This document shows, piece by piece, positions 8,377 to 17,180 of a DNA stretch of 64,000 nucleotides (within the stretch, counting starts at the first letter, position 1; each line of letters starts with the position of its first letter). Below the pieces are notes generated by a model. That model ran no database searches. It was not told the DNA's origin and was given only the letters and a program-made list of their open reading frames with translations. This DNA is from Gottfriedia sp049568075 (lineage in GTDB: Bacteria > Bacillota > Bacilli > Bacillales > Bacillaceae_G): the NCBI GenBank assembly GCA_049568075.1, contig CP144911.1. One strand, written 5' to 3'. Made by a program: the position numbers and the translations under genes.

Positions 8377-9531
8377 TTAATAAATTTCATCATCCCAAAC
8401 ATTACTTGCATTTTGAGTTCGTTTCATCATTTTTGCTAAATAAAGTTCAGTTGTTTGAATACTTTCATGACCTAAACTACGACTAACTTGATAAATGCTC
8501 GCACCTTTTTCAATTGAACGACATGCATAATGATGTCGAAAGAAGTGAGGACTAATATTGTTCGATTGATTATGTTCTTTTACAAAAGGTAACTCTGAAT
8601 CTTTTATCATTTCTATGACATATTTTGATAAATATTTAAACGAATAATGTTGATTCAGTTTATTTGGAAACAATGGACTTGAATCTGTTTTTGATATTAG
8701 ATTTGATAGACCACGTCGACTCCTTAGTTTACATAAATCTACAAATACATGATTTAATAATTTAACTTCACGTTTTTTATTTCCTTTTCCAATAATCTCT
8801 AGCCAATAACCGTTTGAATCCTTTGTAACTTTACCCCAATTTGCCTCTGCTAGTTCCCGAATTCGCATTCCAGTTGTAGCTAATAATTTGATTATAGTCG
8901 TTTTTAAAATATTTCCATTATAAAAATTCAATAATGCTTTAACTTCACTTTCTTCTAAATCACGATTTGGTAAATCATCCTTTGTAATTTTTGCATTCAA
9001 AATTCGAGTATATAAAGGTACTGAAACATAATGACTATCAAATAAAAACTTGAAAAAGCTTTTTAATATGACAAGTTTTCTTGAAAGAGTTGTAACACGA
9101 TATTGTTGCTTGTTCGAACCGTATTGATAAGTAGATAGCCATTGTTGATATGAATCGATATGTCTTTGATTTAAATTTTTGAAAAATGAAGTTTCTATAT
9201 AAGATTCTACATCCTGACGTAAAAATTCTTCACTCTTCATCAAGTATCGAAAAAACTGCATTAACTCTCGTATGTATTCCATCTTTGTACTATCTTTTCG
9301 TTGTTTCGATTTTTGAATATCTTTTCTTTGATGGACAAAGTAGTAGATCATCTCCAAATCAGAAAAACCTTCATAGATCATCCGATGATTTTTTTCATTC
9401 TCAAACTTTGTTTGTAGAAGAATAGGAAAGTATGTTTCATCTATTAAATACTCAATTATGTTGGATTCATTTAGATTCGTACTTGGTAAATACGCTGAAT
9501 TTGTAATAAGTAGACTTGATTTTACTAACAT
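8377..9531 (-). CDS. Tyrosine recombinase/integrase (phage-integrase family)
   Basis: About 384 residues. An N-terminal core-binding helical domain (about residues 85-170, SAM-like) precedes a catalytic domain with the full set of residues: Arg223 (ATTGMRIRE), Lys249 (GKGNKKREV), His329 and Arg332 (PHFFRHHYAC), His355 (LGHES) and Tyr364 (TELYLAK). An active strand-exchange enzyme is therefore expected. It is longer than XerC/XerD because of a ~60-residue N-terminal extension. I start at ATG 9531 since AGGTGA lies 5 nt upstream; GTG 9540 overlaps that site. It is divergent from a double-HTH protein. No phage or transfer genes surround it, so its target is unknown. Confidence 0.88.
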   Translation of the reverse strand: MLVKSSLLITNSAYLPSTNLNESNIIEYLIDETYFPILLQTKFENEKNHRMIYEGFSDLEMIYYFVHQRKDIQKSKQRKDSTKMEYIRELMQFFRYLMKSEEFLRQDVESYIETSFFKNLNQRHIDSYQQWLSTYQYGSNKQQYRVTTLSRKLVILKSFFKFLFDSHYVSVPLYTRILNAKITKDDLPNRDLEESEVKALLNFYNGNILKTTIIKLLATTGMRIRELAEANWGKVTKDSNGYWLEIIGKGNKKREVKLLNHVFVDLCKLRSRRGLSNLISKTDSSPLFPNKLNQHYSFKYLSKYVIEMIKDSELPFVKEHNQSNNISPHFFRHHYACRSIEKGASIYQVSRSLGHESIQTTELYLAKMMKRTQNASNVWDDEIY

Positions 9532-9816
9532 ATTACTCACCTCATAATCTATTATACATAAATCATCCTATTTAAAGTATTAATTCGAATATTTTTTCCA
9601 GCTAAATAATTAACTTTAATATTTTATAAATATTATAATGCATGAAATGAATAAGGTAGAAAAATACACTATTATTCTACTTAAAACAAATTACGTATAA
9701 TTAATTATTTATAAATAAATAGATTTATTTGTATCTGTTTAATTACTTTTTAACAATTTGTTGGAAATAATTATGATATAATGAAGCTATAAAACAATGA
9801 AAAAGGAAGAATCCAA

Positions 9817-10824
9817 ATGTTAGAACAAGATCAAAAAATGAAAGAGATTGTTACAACAAATGAGGCTGTAGAACTGTTAGGTGTATCGAAACAAACGATT
9901 TACAATTATGTAAAGGCTGGGAAACTCAAACTTGTTTATGAAGATTGGCAAATCGATGGGACAATGAGGTTTTATTTAGTGGATCTTAATCAGTTAAAGT
10001 CCCAAACGGTAAAACCGGTAGGACTAACTGTTCTTGAAACAGCTAATTTATTAGGAGTATCGAAAGCAACAATCCATCAGTATATTAAATCTGGGAAAAT
10101 TAACGCAAGTAAAGTAAATTTTAAAGGTAGACTAACTGTATTTATTCCAGAAGAAGAAATTGAAAATCTAAAATTCTCACAAAAAAATGCATCAAGAAAA
10201 AAGTCTTTTTTTACTAAGGACTTAGAATTTTACTTATTTGGACTTTATGAAATTCCAAACTCGAACGAAAAAGCCCGTATCATCGAGCTTAATGAGACCT
10301 CTGAAATCGTAGTAAAAACGAACATGGGTGAACTTTTAAATAAAGAAGAACTTACAAGCCGTGGTTTTAGAAAAGCTTATGAAATGAAGAAAGCCAGTCA
10401 TAGTACGAAAAGAGGTATGATCTCTTTTCAATTTCCAATCCCTCAGTCAATTAGTGCTCCGATTTTTGGCATTATCGATTCTTTTTATAAACACATTGGA
10501 CATCAAAATATGAATCTTTATATGAAGGACAACTCAATAAAGATCGAAATAAAACCAATTAAACTACCATATCTTGATTCCAACATTGAACAAGATTTTG
10601 AAATTTTACAAAACTGTTTAATTGATGGCAAGCTTTCTACTAGACCAGGTTTTATTGTGTTTACGAGTAATCAAGAACAACTAACTATTTTTGTGAAAGA
10701 TTCAATAAAAGAAAAGATTAAACAAATTGCAATAGCTCATCATACTGGAATTGAGGATATTACTGAGAAGCTTTTGCTTATGGGTTTAAAGGAATTTGAA
10801 AAAAATAACTCATTTAATGACTAA
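9817..10824 (+). CDS. DNA-binding protein with two excisionase-type HTH domains and an RHH-like C-terminus
   Basis: 335 residues with an unusual layout. Residues ~11-60 (TTNEAVELLGVSKQTIYNYV) and ~69-120 (LTVLETANLLGVSKATIHQYI) are two related HTH_17/MerR-type winged helices, so an internal duplication is likely. Residues ~150-280 are unrecognised. The last 47 residues (LTIFVKDSIKEKIKQIAIAH, then an ITEKLLLMGLKEFEK helix) read like a ribbon-helix-helix unit (inference). An extended -10, TGATATAAT, sits at 9775-9783, and AAGGA precedes ATG 9817. Divergent from the tyrosine recombinase with a 285-bp AT-rich gap, so it may regulate or direct that enzyme. Confidence 0.75.
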   Translation: MLEQDQKMKEIVTTNEAVELLGVSKQTIYNYVKAGKLKLVYEDWQIDGTMRFYLVDLNQLKSQTVKPVGLTVLETANLLGVSKATIHQYIKSGKINASKVNFKGRLTVFIPEEEIENLKFSQKNASRKKSFFTKDLEFYLFGLYEIPNSNEKARIIELNETSEIVVKTNMGELLNKEELTSRGFRKAYEMKKASHSTKRGMISFQFPIPQSISAPIFGIIDSFYKHIGHQNMNLYMKDNSIKIEIKPIKLPYLDSNIEQDFEILQNCLIDGKLSTRPGFIVFTSNQEQLTIFVKDSIKEKIKQIAIAHHTGIEDITEKLLLMGLKEFEKNNSFND

Positions 10825-10938
10825 ATTTACTCGCCAATTTCCGACAATGAGATGGATACTTGTATTAGAAATCAAATCTCGATGCGTCTATTAAACCAGT
10901 TTAGATAATTCTGAAAATAGAATAAAAGGGGAATGAAA

Positions 10939-11961
10939 ATGAAGTTTATCGATTTAAGAAGTGACACTGTAACAAATCCTACAGATGAAATGAGACAAGC
11001 CATGTTTTTAGCCGAAGTTGGCGATGATGTTTATGGCGATGATCCAACAGTGCAAAAATTAGAAATTTTAGCTGCTTCTATGATTGGAAAAGAAGCTGCT
11101 TTATTTGTACCAAGTGGAACATTTGGTAACCAGCTTGCTTTGTTTACACATTGTGATCGTGGTACTGAAGTCATTCTAGGAGAGGATTGTCATATTTTCG
11201 AACATGAAGTAGGAGCTGCTTCAATTATTGCAGGAGTCCACTTAAGAACTTTACAAACGACTCATGGCAAGATGGATATTAACCGAATTAAACATTCGAT
11301 CCGACCTGATGACATCCATTATCCAGAAACTTCATTAATCTGTTTAGAAAATGCCTATTCAAATGGATCTGTAGTAGATATCGACTATATGAAGCAAGTT
11401 TATAGCATAGCAAAAGATACAAATATTCCTGTTCATTTAGATGGCGCAAGAATATTTAATGCGGCTACTTATTTAAAAACGGATGTTAAAGAGTTATCTC
11501 GATATAGTGATTCAGTAATGTTTTGTTTATCAAAAGGACTTTGTGCTCCAGTAGGTTCAATACTTGTTGGTAGTAAAGAATTTATTGAAAAAGCAAAAAA
11601 GAAGCGTAAATTACTAGGTGGAGGCTGGAGACAATCTGGATTTTTAGCTGCTGCTGGTATAATCGCATTAGAAAAAATGACGAAACGATTACATGAAGAT
11701 CATGAAAATGCTCAATATTTAGCTAATAGACTAACTGAAATCCCTGGAATTAATGTTGATACATCTCAACTTCATATCAATTTAGTATTCTTTCAAATAA
11801 CTGAAATGAGAAGAAGACCTGAAGAAATTGAACAAATTTTTAAAGAGAATGGAATTATCACATTTGCTCCAGAAGAAAACGGCATGATGCGTTTTGCCAC
11901 ACATTACTGGATTACGAAAAATGATATTGATAAAGTAATTGATGTGATGAAAACAATTTGA
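10939..11961 (+). CDS. ltaE: Low-specificity L-threonine aldolase
   Basis: About 340 residues, a fold-type I PLP enzyme that cleaves threonine or allo-threonine to glycine and acetaldehyde. The start is diagnostic (MKFIDLRSDTVTNPTDEMRQAM). Other marks are 'GDDVYGDDPTVQKLE', 'FVPSGTFGNQLAL', 'HLDGARIFNA' (the PLP-ring Asp) and 'SVMFCLSKGLCAPVGS' with the Schiff-base Lys. I choose ATG 10939 because AAAGGGGA is 7 nt upstream, and ATG 10933 is too close. Intact; apparently monocistronic. Confidence 0.93.
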   Translation: MKFIDLRSDTVTNPTDEMRQAMFLAEVGDDVYGDDPTVQKLEILAASMIGKEAALFVPSGTFGNQLALFTHCDRGTEVILGEDCHIFEHEVGAASIIAGVHLRTLQTTHGKMDINRIKHSIRPDDIHYPETSLICLENAYSNGSVVDIDYMKQVYSIAKDTNIPVHLDGARIFNAATYLKTDVKELSRYSDSVMFCLSKGLCAPVGSILVGSKEFIEKAKKKRKLLGGGWRQSGFLAAAGIIALEKMTKRLHEDHENAQYLANRLTEIPGINVDTSQLHINLVFFQITEMRRRPEEIEQIFKENGIITFAPEENGMMRFATHYWITKNDIDKVIDVMKTI

Positions 11962-12010
11962 TTTTTCAATGCAATTGCTGTATTAGTTGAGTTAATGGGA
12001 GTATCTTTTT

Positions 12011-12130
12011 GAGGCAGAAAAGGAATCTAAAGTGGAATACTCTCTCACAGAACTAGGTAAAAAATTTAACACTGACTCGATGCTATGATTGGGGGACGGG
12101 ATTTATGAAGAAAAAAATAGAGGAGCATAA
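12011..12130 (+). pseudogene. Remnant of HxlR-family transcriptional regulator
   Basis: In the frame of 12032 the sequence reads VEYSLTELGKKFNTDSML, a stop, then LGDGIYEEKNRGA. 'VEYSLTELG' is the classic C-terminal wing of HxlR regulators, followed in the family by 'D.L..WG..Y'. The wing is preceded by AEKESK. The N-terminal helix-turn-helix is missing, and an in-frame TGA interrupts the rest. Only about 35 codons survive, so this is a dead fragment. Confidence 0.65.
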
Positions 12131-12198
12131 CTATACTACACAAGATGAAGAATTATAGATTCTTTAGTTAAAAAAGATGATGTAGAACGGAGCTTATA

Positions 12199-12426
12199 AT
12201 GAAAATCGAAGAAAAAGATGACTATGTAATAATTGATGGATATGAAATAGATGGTTTTATTGATAAGAAACAACAATGTTCAAAATGCAACAATAGTTTA
12301 ATTCACTATGAAGATTTTGAAGCATTTTTCTGTCCAAATTGTAATGCTTGGACAGAAGAAAAATGTATGGATCCCAGTTGTTATTACTGTCCAAATCGTC
12401 CAGAAAACCCATTACCATTTAAATAA
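12199..12426 (+). CDS. Small cysteine-rich putative zinc-binding protein
   Basis: 75 residues with eight cysteines. C-S-K-C (about residue 32) pairs with C-P-N-C (about 50) as a zinc ribbon, and 'EEKCMDPSCYYCPNRPENPLPF' holds a second knuckle-like set. No signal peptide. I do not recognise a named family; similar short proteins are usually annotated as hypothetical in Bacillus. ATG follows GGAG by 8 nt. Its neighbours are a dead HxlR gene and a DUF4375-type gene, which give no functional hint. Confidence 0.7.
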   Translation: MKIEEKDDYVIIDGYEIDGFIDKKQQCSKCNNSLIHYEDFEAFFCPNCNAWTEEKCMDPSCYYCPNRPENPLPFK

Positions 12427-12556
12427 TATTGTTTAACTAACTCATTTTGGTCGGCTATATAGTCATATTTTTATATGCTAGGATAGAAAAATAATACAAG
12501 TTAGTTTTTAAATGTTATACATTCAAGCAAATATAAATGTCAGGGGAGTTCATCAG

Positions 12557-12934
12557 ATGAAAAATACAGAAGATTTATATTTCGAGATGTCTGATAAAAT
12601 CATTGAAAAAGAAAGCAAAAATGGAATTGAGGGATTAAGTCAAAACGAAAGAAATTTTTATTCGGTCGATAGTCTCTTAATGGAATTAAATAACGGTGGA
12701 TTTGATCAATATTTCTTAAATTGGACTGGTGAACATTGGCAAGAAACTGTTTCAATCTTAGATAATTTAGAAATAAGTTTTTTATCTAATTTAGTTAAAA
12801 AAGCTAATGAAATCTATCATAGTGAAAAATCAGAAGAGGATATTCTTGATGAATTACACGAATTGGATAATGAATTTTATAATAATTTGAACTATGAAGA
12901 TACATATGAAAAAGTAATGAAATTGTTCAATTAA
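12557..12934 (+). CDS. DUF4375-like protein
   Basis: About 125 residues. The pattern 'LSQNERNFYSVDSLLMELNNGGFDQYFLNWTGEHWQETVSIL' is typical of DUF4375 (Dmp19-fold) proteins, where 'E..NGGF.QYF.N..G' is the signature. Acidic C-terminus, cytoplasmic. Function is unknown; Dmp19-type proteins have been described as possible DNA mimics. I start at ATG 12557, 8 nt after GGGGAG, rather than the upstream ATG at 12512, which has no ribosome-binding site. Confidence 0.75.
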   Translation: MKNTEDLYFEMSDKIIEKESKNGIEGLSQNERNFYSVDSLLMELNNGGFDQYFLNWTGEHWQETVSILDNLEISFLSNLVKKANEIYHSEKSEEDILDELHELDNEFYNNLNYEDTYEKVMKLFN

Positions 12935-13208
12935 CGTATGTAATTATTTAGCAAACTATTCTATTTTTAACGATAAGAAGTTTTTCCACTAGTAGTACTA
13001 CTTGTGAACTATTTTTATTATCGAAAGTAAATTACTTGTATACTTGAAAAATATTACACTACTTTAAAAGTATAGTTAATATTAACGGAATTATCAGGAA
13101 ACTATTGTGGATTAAGATGACCTTGTATATATTTAAAGTACAATATGACCGAGCGATTGCTCATATTATGATGAATTTTATTTAAAAAGTTATTAAGGAG
13201 GATGAATA

Positions 13209-13688
13209 ATGGAGGAAGTAATTGAAAAAGCAATTCAAGATATCTACCCAGAAGATTTCGCTTGGTGTTATGGATGTGGTCGATTAAATAAAGATGGTCA
13301 TCATCTTCGCACTGGTTGGCAAGGTGATAAAACGGTTACAATCTTTACACCGGAATCAAAGTACATGGGAATTCCAGGTTTTATTTATGGTGGATTAATA
13401 GCTTCGTTAATTGATTGTCATGGGACAGGCTCTGCCTCACTTGCTTTACACCGTAAGAATGGGAACGAAATAGGAGATGGTACAGCACCTCCTAGATTTG
13501 TAACCGCTTCCCTAAATGTGGAATATCTTAAACCAACTCCCCAAGACGTACCTTTAAAAGCAGTTGGAACTGTTGAAGAAATCCATCCTAAAAAATGGAA
13601 AGTTCATACAGAATTATTTGCAAATGACACTCTTTGTGCTCGTGGAGAGGTAGTTCTTGTTGTTATGCCTAGCACATTTTTAAAATAA
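13209..13688 (+). CDS. PaaI-family hotdog-fold thioesterase
   Basis: 159 residues, single hotdog domain, probably hydrolysing an acyl-CoA thioester. Family marks are 'CYGCGRLNKDGHHLRTGW' near the N-terminus, 'GIPGFIYGGLIASLIDCHGTGSA' (about residues 54-77, the helix with the catalytic acidic residue) and 'ASLNVEYLKPTP...LKAVGTVEEIHPKKWKVHTEL'. The N-terminal C-x-x-C is common in this subfamily. AAGGAGGA precedes ATG. It has its own terminator at 13737. Substrate unknown. Confidence 0.87.
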   Translation: MEEVIEKAIQDIYPEDFAWCYGCGRLNKDGHHLRTGWQGDKTVTIFTPESKYMGIPGFIYGGLIASLIDCHGTGSASLALHRKNGNEIGDGTAPPRFVTASLNVEYLKPTPQDVPLKAVGTVEEIHPKKWKVHTELFANDTLCARGEVVLVVMPSTFLK

Positions 13689-13736
13689 AAACCCTTTAAA
13701 TAAAATATTATATTCCAAAGGTAATTTTAAAGAATC

Positions 13737-13780
13737 AAAATGCAAAAACTCGCCAAGATTGAAGCGATTTTTTGCATTTT
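13737..13780 (+). terminator. Terminator after thioesterase gene
   Basis: Long stem AAAATGCAAAAACTCGC paired with GCGATTTTTTGCATTTT (one mismatch region, 10-nt loop). It also lies downstream of the minus-strand AbrB-type remnant. Confidence 0.7.
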
Positions 13781-13886
13781 TATATGCCAACTGTTATATC
13801 AAAACATTTATCATTGCGGCTTTCAATATCTGAAGATTAATTCAAAACGGACCCGTGGTCTTAACACATTTTATCAACAGACTCTT

Positions 13887-14297
13887 TTATTTAAGTTCTT
13901 TAAGTATTTTGTTAATTCCGTTTTTTGTAGGCTTATCTCTGCCTATCAACCAGCGTATTAAAGGAACTGCAACTAGCACCATGATAAAAAGGCGGAATGT
14001 TTGCATCGCAAATATTAATGTTGTATCGGCTCCGCTACCAAAAGCGATGGCCATCACAGCATTAATGCCACCTGGTGTTGTCGCCAAATATCCGGAAAGT
14101 AGATTAAGATGGACAAATTTTGCGAGAACCAAACCGAAAGCTCCACAGCCGATTATGAGTATGAGAACAAAACTAGTAATTGCTGGTAACAATCGTCGAG
14201 CTCGTCCTAGGGTTTCTCTATCGAAACGCAATCCAATTTGAAGACCAACTAAAGTAAATGCCGGTTCACGTATCAATTCGGGTGGTGTAAGGATCAG
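13887..14297 (-). pseudogene. C-terminal remnant of AbrB-type membrane protein (PF05145)
   Basis: The readable part, from LILTPPELIREPAF to the stop, gives about 135 residues with 'VGLQIGLRFDRETL', 'LSGYLATTPGGINAVMAIAFGSGADTTLIFAMQTFRLF' and 'VLVAVPLIRWL'. This is the second half of the duplicated AbrB/ammonia-monooxygenase-like membrane family, whose full members are about 350 residues. An in-frame TAA (14297-14299) lies just upstream and no start or N-terminal half exists, so the gene is truncated. The retained C-terminal frame is clean, which suggests a fairly recent deletion. Confidence 0.8.
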
Positions 14298-14396
14298 TTA
14301 CATATTATAATACGACGGATGAAATTGCCCAGGTTATAAATATTGATCAACTCAAGTAGAAAATTATTAGAAAATATAACAAAAGAGGGTAATATA

Positions 14397-14643
14397 ATGA
14401 AAAATATTCGAGCACAAGTATTAGCTATTTTGATTGATTGATTTATGTAATACAGAAGAAATAGTAGAAAATCCGGAAGTACTTTTATTTGAAGAAGGTT
14501 TGTTAGATTCATTTGGAACTGTTAGCTTACTAGTTGAGATAGAAGATAAATTAGGGATAGATGTAACAATTTCTGATTTTGATCGCGATGAATGGTCTAC
14601 ACCAAATGAAATTATATCAATTTTAGAAACTATGGCTACTTAA
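14397..14643 (+). pseudogene. dltC: dltC (D-alanyl carrier protein), frameshifted by a 4-bp tandem repeat
   Basis: ATG 14397 (after AGAGGGT) encodes MKNIRAQVLAILID and then TGA at 14439. Shifting frame, the rest reads DLCNTEEIVENPEVLLFEEG and on to GLLDSFGTVSLLVEIEDKLG, the DltC core with the phosphopantetheine Ser in LDSFG. The break is in TTGATTGATTGATTT (14430-14444): removing one ATTG unit restores an 80-residue protein of normal DltC length. DltC carries activated D-alanine to DltB for teichoic-acid D-alanylation. It is on the plus strand facing dltD, unlike the usual dltXABCD order. It is either a true frameshift, a phase-variable tract or an assembly error. Confidence 0.85.
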
Positions 14644-14656
14644 AATAATGAATTTT

Positions 14657-14703
14657 AGAAAAAGCTTCCGAACACAAAATTTGAGTGTTCGGAAGCTTTT
14701 TCT
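14657..14703. terminator. Bidirectional terminator between dltC and dltD
   Basis: Perfect 19-bp inverted repeat (14657-14675 and 14685-14703, loop 9 nt) with A- and T-rich edges, between convergent dltC and dltD. Confidence 0.88.
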
Positions 14704-14777
14704 TTGGACTATACTTAATTTCATATACACATTTTGTTCATTCTCAATCAGCTAACCACAAAGTTTTGAGATTAATT

Positions 14778-15965
14778 CTAAACTTTTTCTTTACTGTGCA
14801 AGAAAGATTCCAATGCTTGATCCACATAAACCCAACCCTTTAAGCTTAAATGAAGCGAATCGCTGAAAAAATATTTATCATATTCATGGTTCGATAAGTC
14901 TTCAACTTCAAATCCAGAATCACGAATTTCTTTAGATACTTTTTTATAATATAAAGTACGCTCTTCTTTTTTAAAACCAATGTAATCATAAAAGTACCCA
15001 TTTACTGGAATAGATATGAAAAGTGGTTTTGCACCAGCACTTTTTAATAAATCTAATTCCAGTTGTAGGTCCTTATATTCAGGTGATTCTTTATAGGAAA
15101 GTGTAGACTTAGAGTTTTTTAATTGATTAATTTTATTAGCAAAATGCAATGTATAAATACTGTTTCTAATATAAAATGGATTATTGGTTGCTGTTTTCTT
15201 TCCTTCTTTTTCTGCAATTGCCATCAGCTCTTTAAATGATTTGTTTTTTGAAGTTGAGTAATTATTTATATTAAAATTACTGATAAAATTAAATTTTGAT
15301 GTAAGTACATCTTGTTTATTTATAATTGATAAATAAGGATTGACTAAATTATTAGTAATTAGTTTATTAGTCAGTTTTTCTGTTTTCATTCCAAGCGCTT
15401 GCCTCATCAAAGTCGTAAGCATTTTATCATTTCTAACTATTGAATAATCAAGTAATCGATTAATTGCTCTTTGTTTTATATCCATAGGGATTTTATTATT
15501 ATTTGCAAATTCAATTGCTTGTAACTTTGAAAAATTCGGGTCAAAACGTTGTTCATCTAATCCTCTTTTATTAAACCATTGAGGTGAAATTATAAAAATG
15601 ATCTGTTTCCCTTTTAAACTTGTATAGTTAGCAGATAAACTAAGGAAATGTATTAATGATTGAGTTCCTCCTCTTCCAATTAGGAAAGGTGTATATTTTG
15701 GATCATATACCTTAAAATAATTTGAAGGATGAAACTGATCAAATCTTGAAAGTTCAGACGAACCATAGATTGGTATAATAGTAGGATCTTTCATAACTTG
15801 TCTTTGTACTGTAATACCTTGGAAGATAGCAGGACTAAGTGAGCTAGATTGATGCCTAGCTGTTCGATTTGTAACTAATGTAGATAACCATTGATTTGGA
15901 ATGGTAAGTATTAAAATAACAACTATAAAAGCCAAAAATATTGGACCGAAAGTAGGTTTTTTCAT
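14778..15965 (-). CDS. dltD: D-alanyl-lipoteichoic acid biosynthesis protein DltD
   Basis: 395 residues: one N-terminal membrane anchor (about residues 9-27) and an extracellular SGNH-hydrolase-like domain. DltD acts with DltB in the last step of D-alanine transfer to lipoteichoic acid. The family is clear from 'IYGSSELSRFDQFHPSNYF' (catalytic Ser in G-S-S-E), 'FLIGRGGTQSLIHFL', 'IIFIISPQWF' and the C-terminal 'FFSDSLHLSLKGWVYVDQAL' with the Asp/His pair (D-x-x-H). It begins 34 bp after dltB, with GAGGGG before ATG. Length matches the family. Confidence 0.93.
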   Translation of the reverse strand: MKKPTFGPIFLAFIVVILILTIPNQWLSTLVTNRTARHQSSSLSPAIFQGITVQRQVMKDPTIIPIYGSSELSRFDQFHPSNYFKVYDPKYTPFLIGRGGTQSLIHFLSLSANYTSLKGKQIIFIISPQWFNKRGLDEQRFDPNFSKLQAIEFANNNKIPMDIKQRAINRLLDYSIVRNDKMLTTLMRQALGMKTEKLTNKLITNNLVNPYLSIINKQDVLTSKFNFISNFNINNYSTSKNKSFKELMAIAEKEGKKTATNNPFYIRNSIYTLHFANKINQLKNSKSTLSYKESPEYKDLQLELDLLKSAGAKPLFISIPVNGYFYDYIGFKKEERTLYYKKVSKEIRDSGFEVEDLSNHEYDKYFFSDSLHLSLKGWVYVDQALESFLHSKEKV

Positions 15966-15999
15966 ATATAACCCCTCATTTGATATCTATTTATTTGTT

Positions 16000-17148
16000 T
16001 TAGAATAAAGTTCCTGAAAAAATTAAAAAGCCAAAACAAATAAAGTGAAATGTAATAATTATTGAAAGTATATCTGTGAATTTTGTTCGAGGAATTAATT
16101 TCTTTTCTTTATTTTTCCTTTCAAATAAATCATAGCAAATAATTAAAATAGCATGGTAAATACCATAAACAATGAAATGCAACGCTAGTCCATGCCAAAG
16201 ACCCATTAAAAAAAATAAGGTAAAGTAAGAAATATACGAGATTACATATCGATTTTTTATTATTTTCTTTTTTTGCAAGAAAAAAACTAGCCTCATATAA
16301 ACATAATCTCTAAACCAAAATGATAATGTCATATGCCAACGATTCCAAAAATCTTTAATATTTCTACTTAAAAATGGTTTATTAAAGTTCTGTGGTGTTT
16401 GAACACCTAATAAAAAGCTAACTCCGACTGCAAAAGCACTATAACCTGCAAAATCAAAGAACAAATAAAAACTATATGCATACATGTATAATAGTTTTAA
16501 TACAAATAGGTCTTCATGTAAGTAGACATTTGAAATAATATACAAATTGATCGCATGAGCAATAATATACTTATAAAGAAACCCTCGAAATATTAAGTTG
16601 ATACCATTAAATAAAAACCGCTTATATTCCCCAGCTTCAAAGCTATTCTTAAAATCCTTCTCAAACCTACGATATCGATCAATCGGACCAGACGTAAAAG
16701 TCGGGAAGAATAAAAAAAACTGTAGAAACTCAAATACTGTTAACGATTTGATTAATCCATCCCTTATTTCGATTAGTAAATGAATTGTTTTGAAAGTTAC
16801 ATAGGAAATACCCAAAAATCCAATTATTGATTTTGAAATAAAAAATGGCTGAACCTTTGTTAAAATTAAAGGTAATAAAGTAAATGCAATTAAAAAATAA
16901 AAAACACGAGGATTATTATATTTATCACGATATTTTCTATAGTTAATGACCAATACTGAATGAAAAATAGTAAAACATATAAAAAATAACAACTGTTTTA
17001 GATCATCTTTAAAAATAAGTAAAATAAGTGTCCATCCCACTAGAGTACTGTAAAATGTTATCTTTTTTCCTCTTAGCCCACAAATAATAATTGGTAAGAA
17101 TAATAACATCAATATTATAAAATATAGTAAATTTCCGTATGGTGTCAT
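16000..17148 (-). CDS. dltB: D-alanyl transfer membrane O-acyltransferase DltB
   Basis: 382 residues, a polytopic MBOAT protein that passes D-alanine across the membrane from the DltC carrier. Family marks are 'FFPTFTSGPIDRYRRFEKDF' (about residues 148-167), 'DFAGYSAFAVGVSFLLGVQTPQNFNKPFLSRNIKDFWNRWHMTLSFWFRDYVYMRL' and 'MGLWHGLALHFIVYGIYHA', whose His is the conserved MBOAT catalytic residue. AGAGGT precedes ATG. It follows dltX by 32 bp. dltA, normally between them, is absent from this operon. Confidence 0.94.
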   Translation of the reverse strand: MTPYGNLLYFIILMLLFLPIIICGLRGKKITFYSTLVGWTLILLIFKDDLKQLLFFICFTIFHSVLVINYRKYRDKYNNPRVFYFLIAFTLLPLILTKVQPFFISKSIIGFLGISYVTFKTIHLLIEIRDGLIKSLTVFEFLQFFLFFPTFTSGPIDRYRRFEKDFKNSFEAGEYKRFLFNGINLIFRGFLYKYIIAHAINLYIISNVYLHEDLFVLKLLYMYAYSFYLFFDFAGYSAFAVGVSFLLGVQTPQNFNKPFLSRNIKDFWNRWHMTLSFWFRDYVYMRLVFFLQKKKIIKNRYVISYISYFTLFFLMGLWHGLALHFIVYGIYHAILIICYDLFERKNKEKKLIPRTKFTDILSIIITFHFICFGFLIFSGTLF

Positions 17149-17180
17149 TTGAATACCTCTATAAATATTAGTTTATAAAA

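Noticed and set aside
8377..10824. Prophage or ICE
   Set aside because: Only a recombinase and a DNA-binding protein are present; no structural, replication or transfer genes and no att-like repeats seen nearby.
13740..14241. Plus-strand open frames across the AbrB-type remnant
   Set aside because: They are antisense to a clearly recognisable membrane-protein fragment and lack ribosome-binding sites.
14291..14359. Class V aminotransferase C-terminal fragment
   Set aside because: Only about 20 residues of weak similarity (YYNTTDEI); too short to annotate.
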